This document shows positions 62,812 to 64,000 of a DNA stretch of 64,000 nucleotides, piece after piece. The stretch lies in contig NZ_CP061204.1 of the NCBI RefSeq assembly GCF_014621775.1, positions 2,872,501 to 2,936,500 of the forward strand, given 5' to 3'. Positions within the stretch are counted from its first letter, which is position 1. Every line of letters starts with the position of its first letter. The position numbers were made by a program, and so were the translations under genes. A model generated the notes under the pieces. It ran no database searches. It was not told where the DNA came from and saw nothing but the letters and a program-made list of their open reading frames with translations. Source of the stretch: Stenotrophomonas sp. 169 (GTDB lineage: Bacteria > Pseudomonadota > Gammaproteobacteria > Xanthomonadales > Xanthomonadaceae).

Positions 62812-64000
62812 CTAGGCGCCGGCCATCGCCTTCAGGATCAGGCCGGTAACGTACGCCAGTCCGGTTCCCGTCGCATACCCCACCGTGCCCAACAGCACAC
62901 CGACCGGCGCCAGGCTCGGGTGGAAGGCCGCGGCCACCACCGGTGCCGATGCGGCTGCGCCGATGTTGCCCATCGAGCCGACGCCGAAGAAGAACAGCGG
63001 CGCGCGCAACAGCTTCGCCACGATCCACAGCACCAGCACGTGGGTGGCCATCCAGATCAGGCCCAGCGCGAACAGCCACGGCCGATCAAGCAGCGACAGC
63101 AGATCCATCTGCATGCCGATGCAGGCGATCAGGAAATACAGGAACACGGTACCCAGTTTCGATGCGCCGGCCGACTCCAGCCGCCTTGCGCGGGTGAAGC
63201 TGAGCGCCAGGCCGAGGCCAGTGGAGAACAGCACGACCCAGACGAACTGACTGTCCAGGCTGAACTGGCTGGACCAGCCCACGTTGGCCTTGAACCACGC
63301 GGCCAGCGGTGCCGCGATGGCGTGCGCCAGACCGACGCCGCCGAGCGCTACGCCGACAATGACCATCAGATCGGTCAGCGTGGGGATGCGCGAGTTCTGC
63401 GCCTCGTAAGCGCTGATGCGGGCCTTCATCTCATCGATGGCCCGCGTATCCGCGCCATTGCGCGCATCGATCTGCTGCGAACGGTTGGCCAGGAACAGCA
63501 GGATCGCCATCCACAGGCTGGCGCAGGCCACGTCCACCACCGCGAACTGCCCAAACGTGGTGGCGTCGGTGCCGAAGATCTCGCGCATCGCCACCATGTT
63601 CGCGCCGCCGCCGATCCAGCTGCCGGCCAGTGCCGCCATGCCCGCCCAGGTATCACCGGCCACCGTTTCCGGATGGATCAGCTTCATCACCTGGAACGAC
63701 ACGATCGCCCCCAGCATGATGCCTGCGGTGCCGGCACAGAACACCACCAGCAGTTTCGGCCCCAGCTTGGCGATGCCCTTCAGGTCGATGGACAGGGTGA
63801 GCAGGATGAGCGCGGCCGGCAGCAGCACGTCGCGCGCCACCGGGTTGTACAGCGCGGTGCCATGGCCGTCGATCAGCCCTGCCGTGTTGTAGATGGCCGG
63901 GATGAAGTAGCACAGCAGCAACGCCGGCACCCAGGCGAAGATCTTCTTCAGCAGTGGCGTGGGACCACTGGCAGCCCAGAAGATCAGGGCAAGCGTGGCA
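62812..64000 (-). CDS. DUF819-family membrane protein, N-terminus outside the window
   Basis: The frame stays open to the right edge, so at least 396 residues are visible and the start is missing. About ten hydrophobic helices are present, with DVLLPAALILLTLSIDLKGI, AALAGSWIGGGANMVAM, FGQFAVVDVACASLWMAILL and the end FFGVGSMGNIGAAASAPVVA, all typical of DUF819 (YjcL-like) proteins, which resemble sodium/solute carriers. The substrate is unknown. An internal GTG at 63930 is not the real start, since similarity continues upstream (LLKKIFAWVPALLLCYFIP). Confidence 0.88.
   Translation of the reverse strand, partial: ATLALIFWAASGPTPLLKKIFAWVPALLLCYFIPAIYNTAGLIDGHGTALYNPVARDVLLPAALILLTLSIDLKGIAKLGPKLLVVFCAGTAGIMLGAIVSFQVMKLIHPETVAGDTWAGMAALAGSWIGGGANMVAMREIFGTDATTFGQFAVVDVACASLWMAILLFLANRSQQIDARNGADTRAIDEMKARISAYEAQNSRIPTLTDLMVIVGVALGGVGLAHAIAAPLAAWFKANVGWSSQFSLDSQFVWVVLFSTGLGLALSFTRARRLESAGASKLGTVFLYFLIACIGMQMDLLSLLDRPWLFALGLIWMATHVLVLWIVAKLLRAPLFFFGVGSMGNIGAAASAPVVAAAFHPSLAPVGVLLGTVGYATGTGLAYVTGLILKAMAGA

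Overview
The window is a chromosomal segment of a GC-rich gammaproteobacterium of the Xanthomonadaceae, most likely the Stenotrophomonas maltophilia complex. Two things point there: the gene order of the essential block (rpsB-tsf, then pyrH-frr-uppS-cdsA-dxr-rseP-bamA, lpxD-fabZ-lpxA-lpxB-rnhB, dnaE-accA), and at least 17 short palindromes with a GTAG head (GTAGCGCCGAGC...), the signature of the SMAG repeats described in S. maltophilia. A second palindrome class (GTAGAGCCGACT...) occurs six times. No tRNA, rRNA, CRISPR array, prophage or transposase gene was seen.

Layout. 1-2.5 kb: the end of a fimbrial chaperone gene, then rpsB-tsf with a long structured leader. 2.7-4.3 kb: an HDOD-GGDEF regulator. 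4.4-12.4 kb: ribosome recycling, isoprenoid, phospholipid and outer-membrane assembly genes, mostly overlapping or tightly spaced. 12.5-13.6 kb: a more A/T-rich interruption holding a secreted repeat protein and tandem repeats, at the place where many relatives carry skp. 13.6-17.9 kb: lipid A synthesis and rnhB. 17.9-18.6 kb: a composite repeat cassette with a hexanucleotide array. 18.6-23.2 kb: dnaE and accA. 23-38.6 kb: mixed housekeeping and accessory genes (hemJ, phaZ, a PadR/HAAS pair, a periplasmic cyclophilin, lipoproteins, an ABC exporter, a serine hydrolase, an EamA permease) separated by repeat arrays. 38.6-46.8 kb: a minus-strand block with three c-di-GMP proteins around rluF, then a DEAD-box helicase. 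47-54.2 kb: an S4 protein, a Ubi-type monooxygenase, MAPEG and DUF4019 proteins, a ClpP-fold lipoprotein, an Ada-AlkA fusion with ogt, and a nucleotide pyrophosphatase. 54.2-54.8 kb: a second, inverted copy of the cassette. 54.8-64 kb: two pirins, the cstA-ybdD carbon-starvation pair, two divergent secreted proteins (DUF3103-like and a PLC-like phosphodiesterase) and part of a DUF819 membrane protein.

How the parts fit. The left third supplies translation (S2, EF-Ts, RRF), replication (DnaE), fatty-acid initiation and elongation (AccA, FabZ), lipid carriers (UppS, Dxr), phospholipid (CdsA), lipid A (LpxD/A/B) and outer-membrane assembly (BamA, RseP), that is, envelope growth. The right part is rich in signalling (four GGDEF proteins), alkylation repair and starvation uptake.

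The most notable unexplained structures are non-coding: (1) a roughly 0.55-0.6 kb cassette present twice in opposite orientation 36 kb apart, with about 130 bp showing no difference, each copy folding into nested inverted repeats and ending in a different hexanucleotide microsatellite; (2) SMAG pairs amplified as exact 133-bp and 146-bp tandem units; (3) a 31-bp perfect palindrome and a SMAG copy that each supply a gene's stop codon; (4) several genes whose only visible start signal is a -10-like box exactly 6 nt before the start codon, suggesting leaderless mRNAs; (5) a codon-usage break inside bamA that runs into the A/T-rich island.
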